Of a DNA stretch of 64,000 bases, positions 9,311 through 16,809 are shown one piece after another (positions within the stretch are counted from its first letter, which is position 1; the number at the start of each line of letters is the position of its first letter). A model generated the notes under the pieces. The model searched no databases. It was not told the origin of the DNA and worked only from the letters and a program-made list of their open reading frames with translations. The translations under genes were made by a program, and so were the position numbers. Source of the DNA: an uncultured Candidatus Saccharibacteria bacterium (GTDB taxonomy: Bacteria > Patescibacteriota > Saccharimonadia > Saccharimonadales > Saccharimonadaceae). The stretch covers positions 26,218 through 90,217 of the forward strand of contig CAMIHP010000005.1 in NCBI GenBank assembly GCA_946222005.1, written 5' to 3'.

Positions 9311-10285
9311 CTACTCAACAGCTTCAATCCGCACCACCCGCGGTGGGCTGCCACTGGTGGCAATCGCAATAAGCTGGAGGTTCATAGTGGTGATGTGCTC
9401 GTGGTGCGCGTAGAACCGCGCGGCATAGTGCATTTGGTTGCGCTTCTTGCGGGTAATCGCTGCGAGGCCATCGCCCGCATAATCATCCGTGCGATGCTTT
9501 ACCTCAGCAAAATACAGCGTATCACCACACTTCGAGATAATATCGATCTCACAATATTTCGTCCGCCAGTTGCGCGCCACAATCTGATGGCCGCGCTGCT
9601 GCAAGGCGTCTGCCGCAGCCGTTTCGCCAGCATGGCCACGTGTAGTCGTCGTATCAGCTTGCTGCGTGGTGTGTGCTTGGTCTACTGGGTGAGGACTATC
9701 ATTGCGGTAATGCTGGAGTGGTTTGAAGCTCAGCCGATGTAGTGGCGTTACTCCATGGGCGGCAATCGCCGCTCGGTGCCGCGCTGTGCCATAGCCAGCA
9801 TGTGCCGCAAAGCCATAGCCAGGGTAGAGCACATCTTGCGCGGCCATATACTGGTCGCGCGCTACCTTAGCGATGATCGATGCTGCCGAAACACTCGGCA
9901 CCAATGCATCTGCCTTGGGCAGCATCGTGGCGTACCTCTCTAATGCCGTCCCAGCCAAGAAGTTCACTTTGCCGTCGATCACAATCTCTGTGAGCGCAAT
10001 AGCTTTCTCACGGCATTGTTTCTGCACCGCTTCCACCGCTCGCCGCGTTGCTAGGCGGAGGGCTTCGCTCATCCCTACGTCATCCAGCTCTGCCGCACTT
10101 ACCCAGCCAAGCGCATACGCCGCTGCCTGCTCTTGGATAGCTTGGGCAAGCGCTTCACGGCGTTTTTTCGTTAATTTCTTGCTGTCGTCTAACCCATCAA
10201 TCGCCGCACCACCCAACACCACTGCGCCAACCACCAGCGGGCCCGCCCATGGCCCGCGCCCAACTTCGTCAATCCCAAGTATCAT
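9311..10285 (-). CDS. rnhB: Fused ribonuclease HII - YraN-type (UPF0102) endonuclease
   Basis: A 324-residue two-domain protein. Residues 1-195 are RNase HII: GIDEVGRGPWAGP with the catalytic Asp-Glu pair, IDGK, SAASIIAKVARDQYM and PLHRLSFKPLQHY. It cuts RNA in RNA-DNA hybrids and at single ribonucleotides. After a Thr/His-rich linker (about 196-220), residues 221-324 are a YraN domain with GETAAADAL, EIDII and FAEVKHRTD, the acidic-Lys core of PD-(D/E)XK nucleases. These are usually separate adjacent genes; here no stop or start lies between them. GACAAT lies six bases before the ATG, so the gene may be leaderless. Confidence 0.92.
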   Translation of the reverse strand: MILGIDEVGRGPWAGPLVVGAVVLGGAAIDGLDDSKKLTKKRREALAQAIQEQAAAYALGWVSAAELDDVGMSEALRLATRRAVEAVQKQCREKAIALTEIVIDGKVNFLAGTALERYATMLPKADALVPSVSAASIIAKVARDQYMAAQDVLYPGYGFAAHAGYGTARHRAAIAAHGVTPLHRLSFKPLQHYRNDSPHPVDQAHTTQQADTTTTRGHAGETAAADALQQRGHQIVARNWRTKYCEIDIISKCGDTLYFAEVKHRTDDYAGDGLAAITRKKRNQMHYAARFYAHHEHITTMNLQLIAIATSGSPPRVVRIEAVE

Positions 10286-10544
10286 ACTATGATTGTCTCA
10301 TATTTCATAGCACTATGTATACTGCCGAGCTGCGGGCTAGTTCAGTGCCGCGCTATACCAGCAACCATGCCAAACTATTGAGCACCGCTCTGCAGTATGT
10401 GATGTATAATATACAACCTTTATCTCTGTTTTTATTCGTATTGCTTGCTGATTTGCCTACTTTCTGTTGCGAGAGCATAACTAATCCATTACAATCAAGG
10501 CGTACCCTCGGCTTAGCAACTATTACTTCATCATAAGGAGGAAT
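10286..10544. other. Intergenic region between divergent rnhB-yraN and a small secreted protein gene
   Basis: Contains TATAAT near 10411 and TTGAGC about 21 bases ahead of it, an imperfect promoter for the plus-strand gene, and an AAGGAGG ribosome site just before 10545. No other gene or strong hairpin was seen. Confidence 0.4.
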
Positions 10545-10895
10545 ATGACAAAAATGCTTTGGCACACGCTTTTTGCTACCGGAGTGATTGCATGTGCCAT
10601 TCCTGGGTGTGCTGGCATCCCCACCGGGCCAGCTGCAGCAGTGCCAGTGTATACCATACAGCCACACGAGGTGTGTACGCATCAGCACCATACAGGTGCG
10701 TATACGCTTGATAAGAGCAATCCATACGGGTGGTTGTGCTACGACCTCACCTACTCGATATCGCTCTTCTCGGGCTTCACCTTCACAGCCAAGGGCAGCC
10801 TCAATATGCAGGCATACTGCACGGCCCACCACCATGGCACGCGTGCCATCGTCGACCGTCAGCAAGCTCAACCAACCTGGCAATGCGTGCCATAG
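10545..10895 (+). CDS. Small Cys/His-rich exported protein, possible lipoprotein
   Basis: 116 residues with an N-terminal hydrophobic signal; VIAC (Cys17) or IPGC (Cys22) could be a lipobox. The mature part has four further Cys (about residues 44, 65, 92 and 114) and His clusters (HQHH, HHH), suggesting disulphides or metal binding outside the cell. AAGGAGG-aat-ATG gives a strong ribosome site. No family was recognised. It is followed by a one-segment membrane protein on the same strand, perhaps co-transcribed. Confidence 0.7.
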   Translation: MTKMLWHTLFATGVIACAIPGCAGIPTGPAAAVPVYTIQPHEVCTHQHHTGAYTLDKSNPYGWLCYDLTYSISLFSGFTFTAKGSLNMQAYCTAHHHGTRAIVDRQQAQPTWQCVP

Positions 10896-10973
10896 CATTC
10901 ACCACACAAAAGATAGAACAAATAAACTGTATAGCGTCATAGTAATAACACGAAAGGATCATTCATACCCACC

Positions 10974-11183
10974 ATGGAAATCACCGGGTCAGCACCACTC
11001 CTCATACTAGCAGTCGCACTTAACGTCGTGTATTTTGTCTTGCTCGTCTGTGGCATCTGTTGGGTTATCCGACAGGGCCGGCGTACCAAGCAGATCAGGC
11101 GGCATGTGGCCGCGATCGACGAAAACCTCGAGGCAATTCGCGCCATCCTCACCGAGCAAGCAGAATCTCGCAAGACAAAGTAA
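10974..11183 (+). CDS. Small single-pass membrane protein with coiled coil
   Basis: 69 residues: a hydrophobic segment (about 8-32, PLLILAVALNVVYFVLLV...), then a basic and amphipathic helix (RRTKQIRRHVAAIDENLEAI) ending in Lys. Topology suggests a membrane anchor with a cytoplasmic helical tail. AAAGGA lies about 17 bases before the ATG, further than usual. Family not recognised. A bidirectional terminator follows. Confidence 0.65.
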   Translation: MEITGSAPLLILAVALNVVYFVLLVCGICWVIRQGRRTKQIRRHVAAIDENLEAIRAILTEQAESRKTK

Positions 11184-11206
11184 TAGCATCTCGTATACGA
11201 AGTATA

Positions 11207-11231
11207 AAAGCCACCCTCAAGTGGTGGCTTT
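11207..11231. terminator. Bidirectional hairpin terminator
   Basis: AAAGCCACC (11207-11215) pairs with GGTGGCTTT (11223-11231). On the minus strand it is followed by TTTTATACTT, fitting the end of the membrane protein gene at 11258; it can also end the plus-strand gene. Confidence 0.75.
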
Positions 11232-11257
11232 ATGCTCGTGCCAAGTCGTTCAGTTGT

Positions 11258-11743
11258 CTACGTATCGCGGCGAACAATCCGCTGCCACCCCGCCGCGCCC
11301 AGCGACACCAGCCAGACAAGAAGCGCCCCAGCGGTATTGGCCGCGATATCCCAGTTGGTGTCATCCAGCGGCAAGCGAGCTACGCCAGTCTTCGCCACCA
11401 GCAGCTCAAATAGCTCATTCATGCAGCCAAGCGCCGACACCAGCGCGAATAGCGAGAATGCCTCCACTAGCCAATATTGGCGCCACCCCAGCGCGTGTTT
11501 GAGATAGAGCCACAGGCAGCCGGTAAATATCCCACCACCAATGAAGTGGGTATTAAATGCCGTGTCTTGCCCATCGATCAACGGTGATGGCACATACCAC
11601 GAGATAAAGAACAACCCACATGCCAAATATAGCAGCCAGCGGTGGTGCCGCTCATGCGTATAGCCATAATGCTGCAAGATAGGCGGTAGACTACTCGCCA
11701 AGACAACTGGTATAACAATCGAGACAATAGTAAAGATACTCAT
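11258..11743 (-). CDS. Multi-pass membrane protein, VanZ/DUF2238-like
   Basis: 161 residues with four or five membrane segments. The region CMNELFELL ... LDDTNWDIAANTAGALLVWL resembles the conserved acidic-plus-Asn pattern of VanZ-like and YjdF/DUF2238 membrane proteins. Function is not established in this group. The ATG sits six bases after TATACT with an upstream TG (TGCTATACT), a leaderless extended -10 start. The assignment rests on the C-terminal pattern only. Confidence 0.6.
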   Translation of the reverse strand: MSIFTIVSIVIPVVLASSLPPILQHYGYTHERHHRWLLYLACGLFFISWYVPSPLIDGQDTAFNTHFIGGGIFTGCLWLYLKHALGWRQYWLVEAFSLFALVSALGCMNELFELLVAKTGVARLPLDDTNWDIAANTAGALLVWLVSLGAAGWQRIVRRDT

Positions 11744-11749
11744 ACTTCT

Positions 11750-11758
11750 AGTATAGCA
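11750..11758 (-). promoter_or_regulatory. Extended -10 (TGCTATACT) for the VanZ-like gene
   Basis: TATACT at 11750-11755 on the minus strand, preceded by TGC, six bases from the ATG. Confidence 0.7.
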
Positions 11759-11837
11759 TCCACCATAAGGTGGCTATACAAGCCTGCTCAATATCATTAG
11801 CATAACCAAACAGACTGAAGATTCAGCCTCAATACAA

Positions 11838-11862
11838 ATCCGCCCCTGATATAGAGGCGGAT
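11838..11862 (-). terminator. rplS terminator
   Basis: ATCCGCC/GGCGGAT stem around an 11-base loop, 27 bases after the rplS stop, followed on the minus strand by TTTGTATTG. Confidence 0.75.
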
Positions 11863-11888
11863 ACAAAAGCTTTCTTATGGTAGCTATT

Positions 11889-12410
11889 CTACGCAGCTTC
11901 GTGGCGAGCAGCAACCTCGGCAGCCTTAGCGTCGAGCTCAGCTTGCTTGGCGTCTTCGGCAGCCTTTTTCTCGGCAGCTTCTTTGGCCTTTTCTTCTTTG
12001 AGGCGGGCAGCTTCGGCCTCGGCATGAGCATCGTGCACGTTGTTCACCGCCTCACGGTCGAACTGTACGGCAGTTAGGCGAGCCGACTTACCACTGCGGC
12101 CACGCAGGTAGCTCAGGAAGTTGCGGCGCACCTTAGCGCGGCGCATTACCTCAACCTTCTCAACGAGTGGACTGTGCAGCAAGAACGACTTCTCTACCCC
12201 CACACCGCTGGTAATCTTGCGTACGGTAATACGGCTGGTGTGCTGACCCTTGTTGTCGGTGCGAATTACCACACCTTCAAACATCTGGATGCGCTCTTTG
12301 TTGCCTTCTTTGATTTTTTGGTGGACGCGGACCGTGTCGCCGCTCCGCACATCAACAACGGCAGGCTTCTTCTGCTGGTCATTGACTTTTTGGATCAGTG
12401 CAAAACTCAT
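11889..12410 (-). CDS. rplS: 50S ribosomal protein L19 with long charged C-terminal extension
   Basis: Residues 1-115 are typical L19 ([68 protein letters not shown]), which sits at the 30S-50S interface. Ordinary L19 is about 115 residues; this one is 173, the extra 58 being an Ala/Glu/Lys-rich predicted single helix ([20 protein letters not shown] and on). GAGAG lies before the ATG and an extended -10 (TGGTACAAT) about 50 bases upstream. It stands alone rather than in a rpsP-rimM-trmD-rplS operon. Confidence 0.95.
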   Translation of the reverse strand: MSFALIQKVNDQQKKPAVVDVRSGDTVRVHQKIKEGNKERIQMFEGVVIRTDNKGQHTSRITVRKITSGVGVEKSFLLHSPLVEKVEVMRRAKVRRNFLSYLRGRSGKSARLTAVQFDREAVNNVHDAHAEAEAARLKEEKAKEAAEKKAAEDAKQAELDAKAAEVAARHEAA

Positions 12411-12512
12411 GACTTTCTCTCTATTTAATTATTAGATGACAATTCAGTTATTGATTGTACCATATTTTGTGTGCAGGGAGAAGAGGGAGAGTAGTTTTTA
12501 TAATCACTACTC

Positions 12513-12550
12513 AAAAAATAGTCTCTTTGTTGTTTTTACAGCAAAGAGAC
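12513..12550 (-). terminator. Strong terminator after the lipoprotein gene
   Basis: GTCTCTTTG (12521-12529) pairs with CAAAGAGAC (12542-12550); the minus-strand transcript then reads TATTTTTTG. Confidence 0.85.
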
Positions 12551-12577
12551 CATTATTTCTTAGCACAGAGCCTCTAT

Positions 12578-13468
12578 TTACGACACTTGCTGCTGGGCGC
12601 GGTTAATCATCTCTTGCATCTTTTCTCGCGAGATTGGCTCTAGGAGAGTGCTAGGTGATACATTTCCCTGCACTTTAGCGGTGCCACCAATCCGTATTAG
12701 ATTACTTGAGTCATCACCAGTAATATCAGCACCAACAGGAATCCGTCCCCCCCCATTAGGAGCCTGGATATAAACATCATTACCATCGCCAGCTTTCTTG
12801 GAGTTCGGATTAAACGTCTTTGATCCATCAAAGGTCAGTTCGTTACACGTACTAGTACTAATTGGACTGCCATATTTATCAAACTTTGGTAGTTCTTTGT
12901 CAAATGGGCGCAGTGTATCCGTTGACATATCAACTGTATAAAACCCAACTACTTCGCCCGATCCATGACCAAACCCTGTGTCTTTATGGAAGCAGAAAGG
13001 TCGCACGCCAACGTAGCCGTTACCTACTTCATCAACGTCCTTGATGACGCCACCAAGTACATCCACAGACCCTTCTTTGATAGCTTTTGCTAGCTCAGCA
13101 ACGGAGGGCATCTTCTCCTGATTATTCTCTGCTTCGTTTGGAGTTGGAGATGGTGTTGTCTCTGGCGATGAAGGGTATGATGGTGATGGTATCTCCGTTG
13201 CTTTGTCGGTAGAGTGAGATCGCTTAGGCTGTGGAGTCTTTTTGTCCGCTGGCGCTTCGATGGACGGATTTGCGGTTGGTGTTGCTGACGACGTTGTTTC
13301 GGCAGTGACAGCAGTTGGTTGTGTTGCGTTTCGTGGTGCTTCTTCAGAAGAGCCACAGCCTGCCAAAGCACCAGCGCCCATAGCTATGGCTGCAGTCAGA
13401 GGGACATACTTTTTGCGCATTTTTTCTGCGAGACTATTCTGTAAGTCGCCTTCTTGCCTGTTTCTCAT
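12578..13468 (-). CDS. Secreted lipoprotein with Pro/Thr/Ser-rich linker
   Basis: 296 residues. The signal peptide ends in ALAGC (lipobox, Cys38), so the mature protein should be lipid-anchored. Residues about 40-115 are a low-complexity Ser/Thr/Pro/Glu linker of the kind used to reach through a cell envelope. The rest (from about 120) is a folded domain of unknown family with two or three Cys, Gly-rich turns (GDGNDVYIQAPNGGG) and a C-terminal helix. AGGAGG-aaaa-ATG fixes the start at 13468; an internal Met before KKYVPL is the alternative. It is a candidate surface protein for host contact. Confidence 0.82.
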   Translation of the reverse strand: MRNRQEGDLQNSLAEKMRKKYVPLTAAIAMGAGALAGCGSSEEAPRNATQPTAVTAETTSSATPTANPSIEAPADKKTPQPKRSHSTDKATEIPSPSYPSSPETTPSPTPNEAENNQEKMPSVAELAKAIKEGSVDVLGGVIKDVDEVGNGYVGVRPFCFHKDTGFGHGSGEVVGFYTVDMSTDTLRPFDKELPKFDKYGSPISTSTCNELTFDGSKTFNPNSKKAGDGNDVYIQAPNGGGRIPVGADITGDDSSNLIRIGGTAKVQGNVSPSTLLEPISREKMQEMINRAQQQVS

Positions 13469-13565
13469 TTTTCCTCCTCTTTCTCTGTATCATCACTGGT
13501 GGATGATGCCTATTTTGGATTTATAATCTAAACTATACCGCACTTTGGTATATATAGCAACTAGT

Positions 13566-15221
13566 TTAGCTGGTGGTGTTTTCTTGGGCTGTGCTTGCTC
13601 CACCCTCGTAGCTATCCGCTATGCCTGCAGCTCTGTTGTCGTACGCTTGCTGGAATTTATGCTGGAGCACACGCTTGGCAGCATCATTGCGCACTAGGTC
13701 ATACATCGTCTGTGGGTCGTATGCATAAAGGATAAGCACAAGCGCCTCACCAGCAGACGGCAGCGCACGAGTGCGCAGCTGTTTTTTGTTGATGAGCCCA
13801 GCCTGCCGAGCTTTGTTGAGGAATATCTCTAGGTTGTACTCTGAGGCATATTGGCTCTCCATCCCTGGCAAATCTTGAATGCGAAATACCTGCTCGTCTG
13901 CATTATCGTCGGCACTATTTTCTCGCAAGGAATCGATCAGTGGCTGCGCAAGCTCTACAAGCTGCTCGATCTGGGTGCGTACTTCTGGGCTGAGGGCGAC
14001 CTCTGCAGCGCGGAGCGCTTCTTGCTGCTCTTCGGCTTCTGCTGCTTGACGGTTAGCGGCAGCACGGGCAGCCCCGAGTGCTCGCTTTGCCAGTGCATAA
14101 TCGATATCTGGCACGCTGCTGGCCGAGGCTTCATTTTCTGCGCTACCAGCGGCTGGTAACGCCTCGCTGTGAGTAGTGTTGGCTGCTTCATGCGCTGCAG
14201 CTGCAGTATCCTGTGACGTCCACTCAATCATCTGAATCCGGTGTTCGGCACGGCGGCCACTTACTGGTCTCTCTTCTGTTAGTCCTTGCATAGCAATGTC
14301 TGCCGACACCGCACGATAGACATTGGTTGAATAGCCTCGCTGGCCATGCTCATTTATGAGGTATCGCCGGCCGCGCTGGAGGACAAGGCCACTACGCTCC
14401 AACTCTTCTGTAATGATCATAGTGGGGTTATCTAATTTTTGTGCACTATACAGCAAGGCATTTGCTCGTCTATACCGCTCGAGCTTTGTTTGCACTTCCT
14501 CTGGGTCATAGACCTCATCGCCCAATTCTTGCACTGTCCACGCTTCGCCAGCAGACCCCACAAGCACCTCCGCTAGCCGCTGGCTGGCATCTTTTTTGAT
14601 AAACTCTGGTGGCATACGGCTACCATATCCCTGCTTGTTGCCTGAGCGTGATGTTCGGTCATTATAAGGGAAGACATTAATATACCCGGGCTCGCTCTCA
14701 TCACCAGTCGATTGCGCTTTCTTAACCACTTCTTCGCCCCAGATACGAATTGCTGTTTCCTCAGATACGACTGCCAAAGGCGGCTCTGTGAGACCCATAT
14801 AGTACGCTAGCTCAGCGTTAAGCTCACCAATCCTATCTTTAACGATTTGGCGCCGCTGCTGTACGTCTTTGCCAAGCGGGGTTGCCTCATACATTTCATC
14901 AACCCGCTTTGCTGCTTTATTGGGCGTCAATGCCGCATGACCAAGATCGGCCAGAATCTTCGCTATCTTACCTTCTGTTTTGTAGCCGCCCTTCTCCATT
15001 GGCTGTTCTTCTTTTTCGGCTATTTCGGTAAGAGTAGCCTCGCAGCTCGCTCGCTCCTCTTGGTAGCGTTGGAGAACGCCTGCTGGTACTACGCTTTTGT
15101 CGCCAGTCCGCACAAACTCCTCGAGCGCTTCTTGCTGATCGGCTTTGATCGTCGGCAGAGCCTCCTGATTATAGATATCCTCCTCGTACTCTAAGATATT
15201 TGCGTCGTGAAGGGCCAGCAT
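13566..15221 (-). CDS. Large orphan protein (possibly 5'-truncated by an amber codon)
   Basis: 551 residues from the first ATG, acidic, Ala/Glu/Gln-rich and mostly helical, without signal peptide or membrane segment. Residues about 215-300 (LAEVLVGSAGEAWTVQELGD ... RGRRYLINEHGQRGYS) could be a winged-helix-like fold, by eye only. An Ala/Glu coiled coil spans about 380-410 and a second compact domain lies at 430-520. The ATG at 15221 has only a weak AGAGAAG before it, and the same frame continues upstream with coding character. Family not recognised. Confidence 0.65.
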   Translation of the reverse strand: MLALHDANILEYEEDIYNQEALPTIKADQQEALEEFVRTGDKSVVPAGVLQRYQEERASCEATLTEIAEKEEQPMEKGGYKTEGKIAKILADLGHAALTPNKAAKRVDEMYEATPLGKDVQQRRQIVKDRIGELNAELAYYMGLTEPPLAVVSEETAIRIWGEEVVKKAQSTGDESEPGYINVFPYNDRTSRSGNKQGYGSRMPPEFIKKDASQRLAEVLVGSAGEAWTVQELGDEVYDPEEVQTKLERYRRANALLYSAQKLDNPTMIITEELERSGLVLQRGRRYLINEHGQRGYSTNVYRAVSADIAMQGLTEERPVSGRRAEHRIQMIEWTSQDTAAAAHEAANTTHSEALPAAGSAENEASASSVPDIDYALAKRALGAARAAANRQAAEAEEQQEALRAAEVALSPEVRTQIEQLVELAQPLIDSLRENSADDNADEQVFRIQDLPGMESQYASEYNLEIFLNKARQAGLINKKQLRTRALPSAGEALVLILYAYDPQTMYDLVRNDAAKRVLQHKFQQAYDNRAAGIADSYEGGASTAQENTTS

Positions 15222-15332
15222 GACTTCTCTGTGATGCTCATTATCTTTGGCAATCGCTGTCGTTACTTTTTCAAGCGGACTCTTAGCACTAGTCTCATGT
15301 GGTGATGGCTATTGGTCTATAAATTTTTTCAT
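15222..15332 (-). pseudogene. In-frame upstream extension of the orphan gene, broken by TAG at codon 8
   Basis: An ATG at 15332, preceded by GGAGTG at a good distance, reads MKKFIDQ, then TAG (15309-15311), then PSPHETSAKSPLEKVTTAIA and on, in frame into the 551-residue protein at 15221. The best ribosome site therefore belongs to a start separated from the body by one amber codon. Either a recent nonsense mutation, a sequencing error, or a short leader with reinitiation explains this. Confidence 0.55.
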
Positions 15333-15479
15333 TATCACTCCGTATGGTGAGCCGCTGCGGCTATGCAGGGCTCCTTGCTCGGTTTGTATTATGCATCATA
15401 TAATAGCATTTGGCGCGAAAGTATTGCAATGAAAGCTGTTTATCCTTGGGCTCACCCATACTCTTTCTGGCATGCGTGG

Positions 15480-15485
15480 TATACT
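15480..15485 (+). promoter_or_regulatory. Extended -10 (TGGTATACT) for malic enzyme
   Basis: TATACT with TG one base ahead, seven bases before the ATG at 15493. Confidence 0.7.
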
Positions 15486-15492
15486 AGAGCGT

Positions 15493-16626
15493 ATGGACTA
15501 CAACAAACTCGCACTCGACCTACACAAAAAATATAAGGGCAAAATCACCACCAGCCTGCGCGATAGCGATGAGCTTGACCGTGATAAACTCAGCAGCTAC
15601 TACAGCCCTGGTGTGGGCGCAGTCAGCAAGGCAATTGCAGATGACCCCGCCACCTTGCCCACCTACACCTGGACGAATAACCTTGTGGCAGTCATTAGCG
15701 ACGGCTCGGCCATCCTGGGCCTGGGCGACCTTGGCCCTAAGGCTGCGATGCCGGTGATGGAGGGTAAGGCATTGCTGTTTAAGCACTTTGCTGGTGTCGA
15801 TGCCGTGCCAATTGTGCTGGATGTACACCAACCAGAGGAGATTATTGCTACGGTTAAGGCGATTGCACCAAGCTTTGGCGCCATTAACCTCGAGGATATC
15901 GCTGCGCCCAAGTGCTTCGAGATTGAGGAGCGCCTGAAGGCCGAGCTCGATATCCCCGTCTTCCATGACGACCAGCATGGCACGGCCGTGGTGGTACTAG
16001 CTGGACTGATCAACGCCGCCAAACTGACAGGCCGCAGCCTAGCTGATAGCAAATTCGTCGTGGTCGGTGCTGGCGCTGCCGGCACTGCTATCATCAAGCT
16101 GCTACACACCTATGGCGCTCGGCACATCGTGGCGGTTGATAGCAAAGGCATCGTGGGTAGCCACCGTACCGACCTTAACGCCGAAAAGACTGCCCTGCTT
16201 GCCTATGTTGATGCCGCGCAGCAGGGGTCGCTGGAGGACGCCATGGCCGGTGCCGATGTCTTCATTGGCGTATCGCGCGCAGGGCTGCTGACCCCAGAAC
16301 TCGTCGGGATGATGGCCACAGACCCGATTATCTTTGCCCTAGCCAATCCAGTGCCAGAAATCATGCCAGATAGCGCCAAAGCAGCTGGCGCTGCCGTCAT
16401 CGCCACTGGCCGCAGCGACTTCCCCAACCAAGTCAATAATGCCCTGGCCTTCCCGGGCATCTTCCGCGGTGCGCTCGATAATGGCGTGCAAAAAATCACC
16501 GATGAGCACAAGCTCGCCGCCGCCCAGGCGCTGGCAGCACTGGTCGATGAACCCACGGCAGACTACGTCATCCCCTCACCATTTGATGAACGCGTGGTTG
16601 GGGCTGTGGCGAAGGTTATTCGGTAG
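15493..16626 (+). CDS. NAD(P)-dependent malic enzyme
   Basis: 377 residues; oxidative decarboxylation of malate to pyruvate with reduction of NAD(P). Seen: SYYSPGVGAVSKAI near the N-terminus, DGSAILGLGDLGPKAAMPVMEGK, the metal site region FHDDQHGTA, the Rossmann GAGAAGTAI, and ALANPVPEI. It matches the short bacterial form without the phosphotransacetylase domain of MaeB. The start at 15493 is set by the -10 box; the frame opens 21 bases earlier. With no TCA cycle genes nearby it probably links imported malate to pyruvate and reducing power. Confidence 0.94.
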   Translation: MDYNKLALDLHKKYKGKITTSLRDSDELDRDKLSSYYSPGVGAVSKAIADDPATLPTYTWTNNLVAVISDGSAILGLGDLGPKAAMPVMEGKALLFKHFAGVDAVPIVLDVHQPEEIIATVKAIAPSFGAINLEDIAAPKCFEIEERLKAELDIPVFHDDQHGTAVVVLAGLINAAKLTGRSLADSKFVVVGAGAAGTAIIKLLHTYGARHIVAVDSKGIVGSHRTDLNAEKTALLAYVDAAQQGSLEDAMAGADVFIGVSRAGLLTPELVGMMATDPIIFALANPVPEIMPDSAKAAGAAVIATGRSDFPNQVNNALAFPGIFRGALDNGVQKITDEHKLAAAQALAALVDEPTADYVIPSPFDERVVGAVAKVIR

Positions 16627-16751
16627 GTTGATATTTATACCCGCTAAGACCTACATTCCTAAATCTTGCCTCTCACTTTATATACCTCACGTAACCTCGT
16701 AGAGCACTGGGTATATCGGTGAGTTTTGTCACGCAAGAGACAGTAAACCTA

Positions 16752-16796
16752 AGAAATAAAACTACGTAGCGTACAAAGCCACGTAGTTTTATTTCT
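16752..16796. terminator. Bidirectional terminator, 16-bp perfect stem
   Basis: 16752-16767 pairs perfectly with 16781-16796 around a 13-base loop; A/T tracts at the stem base serve both strands. It lies between convergent malic enzyme and the 591-residue orphan gene. Confidence 0.88.
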
Positions 16797-16809
16797 GTAT
16801 AGTTTCTCT

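Noticed and set aside
13566..15332. Alternative genetic code or stop-codon reassignment to explain the in-frame TAG
   Set aside because: TAG, TAA and TGA all end other genes here at the expected places, for example TGA for nrdG and TAG for gene 53-55 kb; only this gene has an internal stop with coding on both sides, apart from the decayed Rrf2-like gene.
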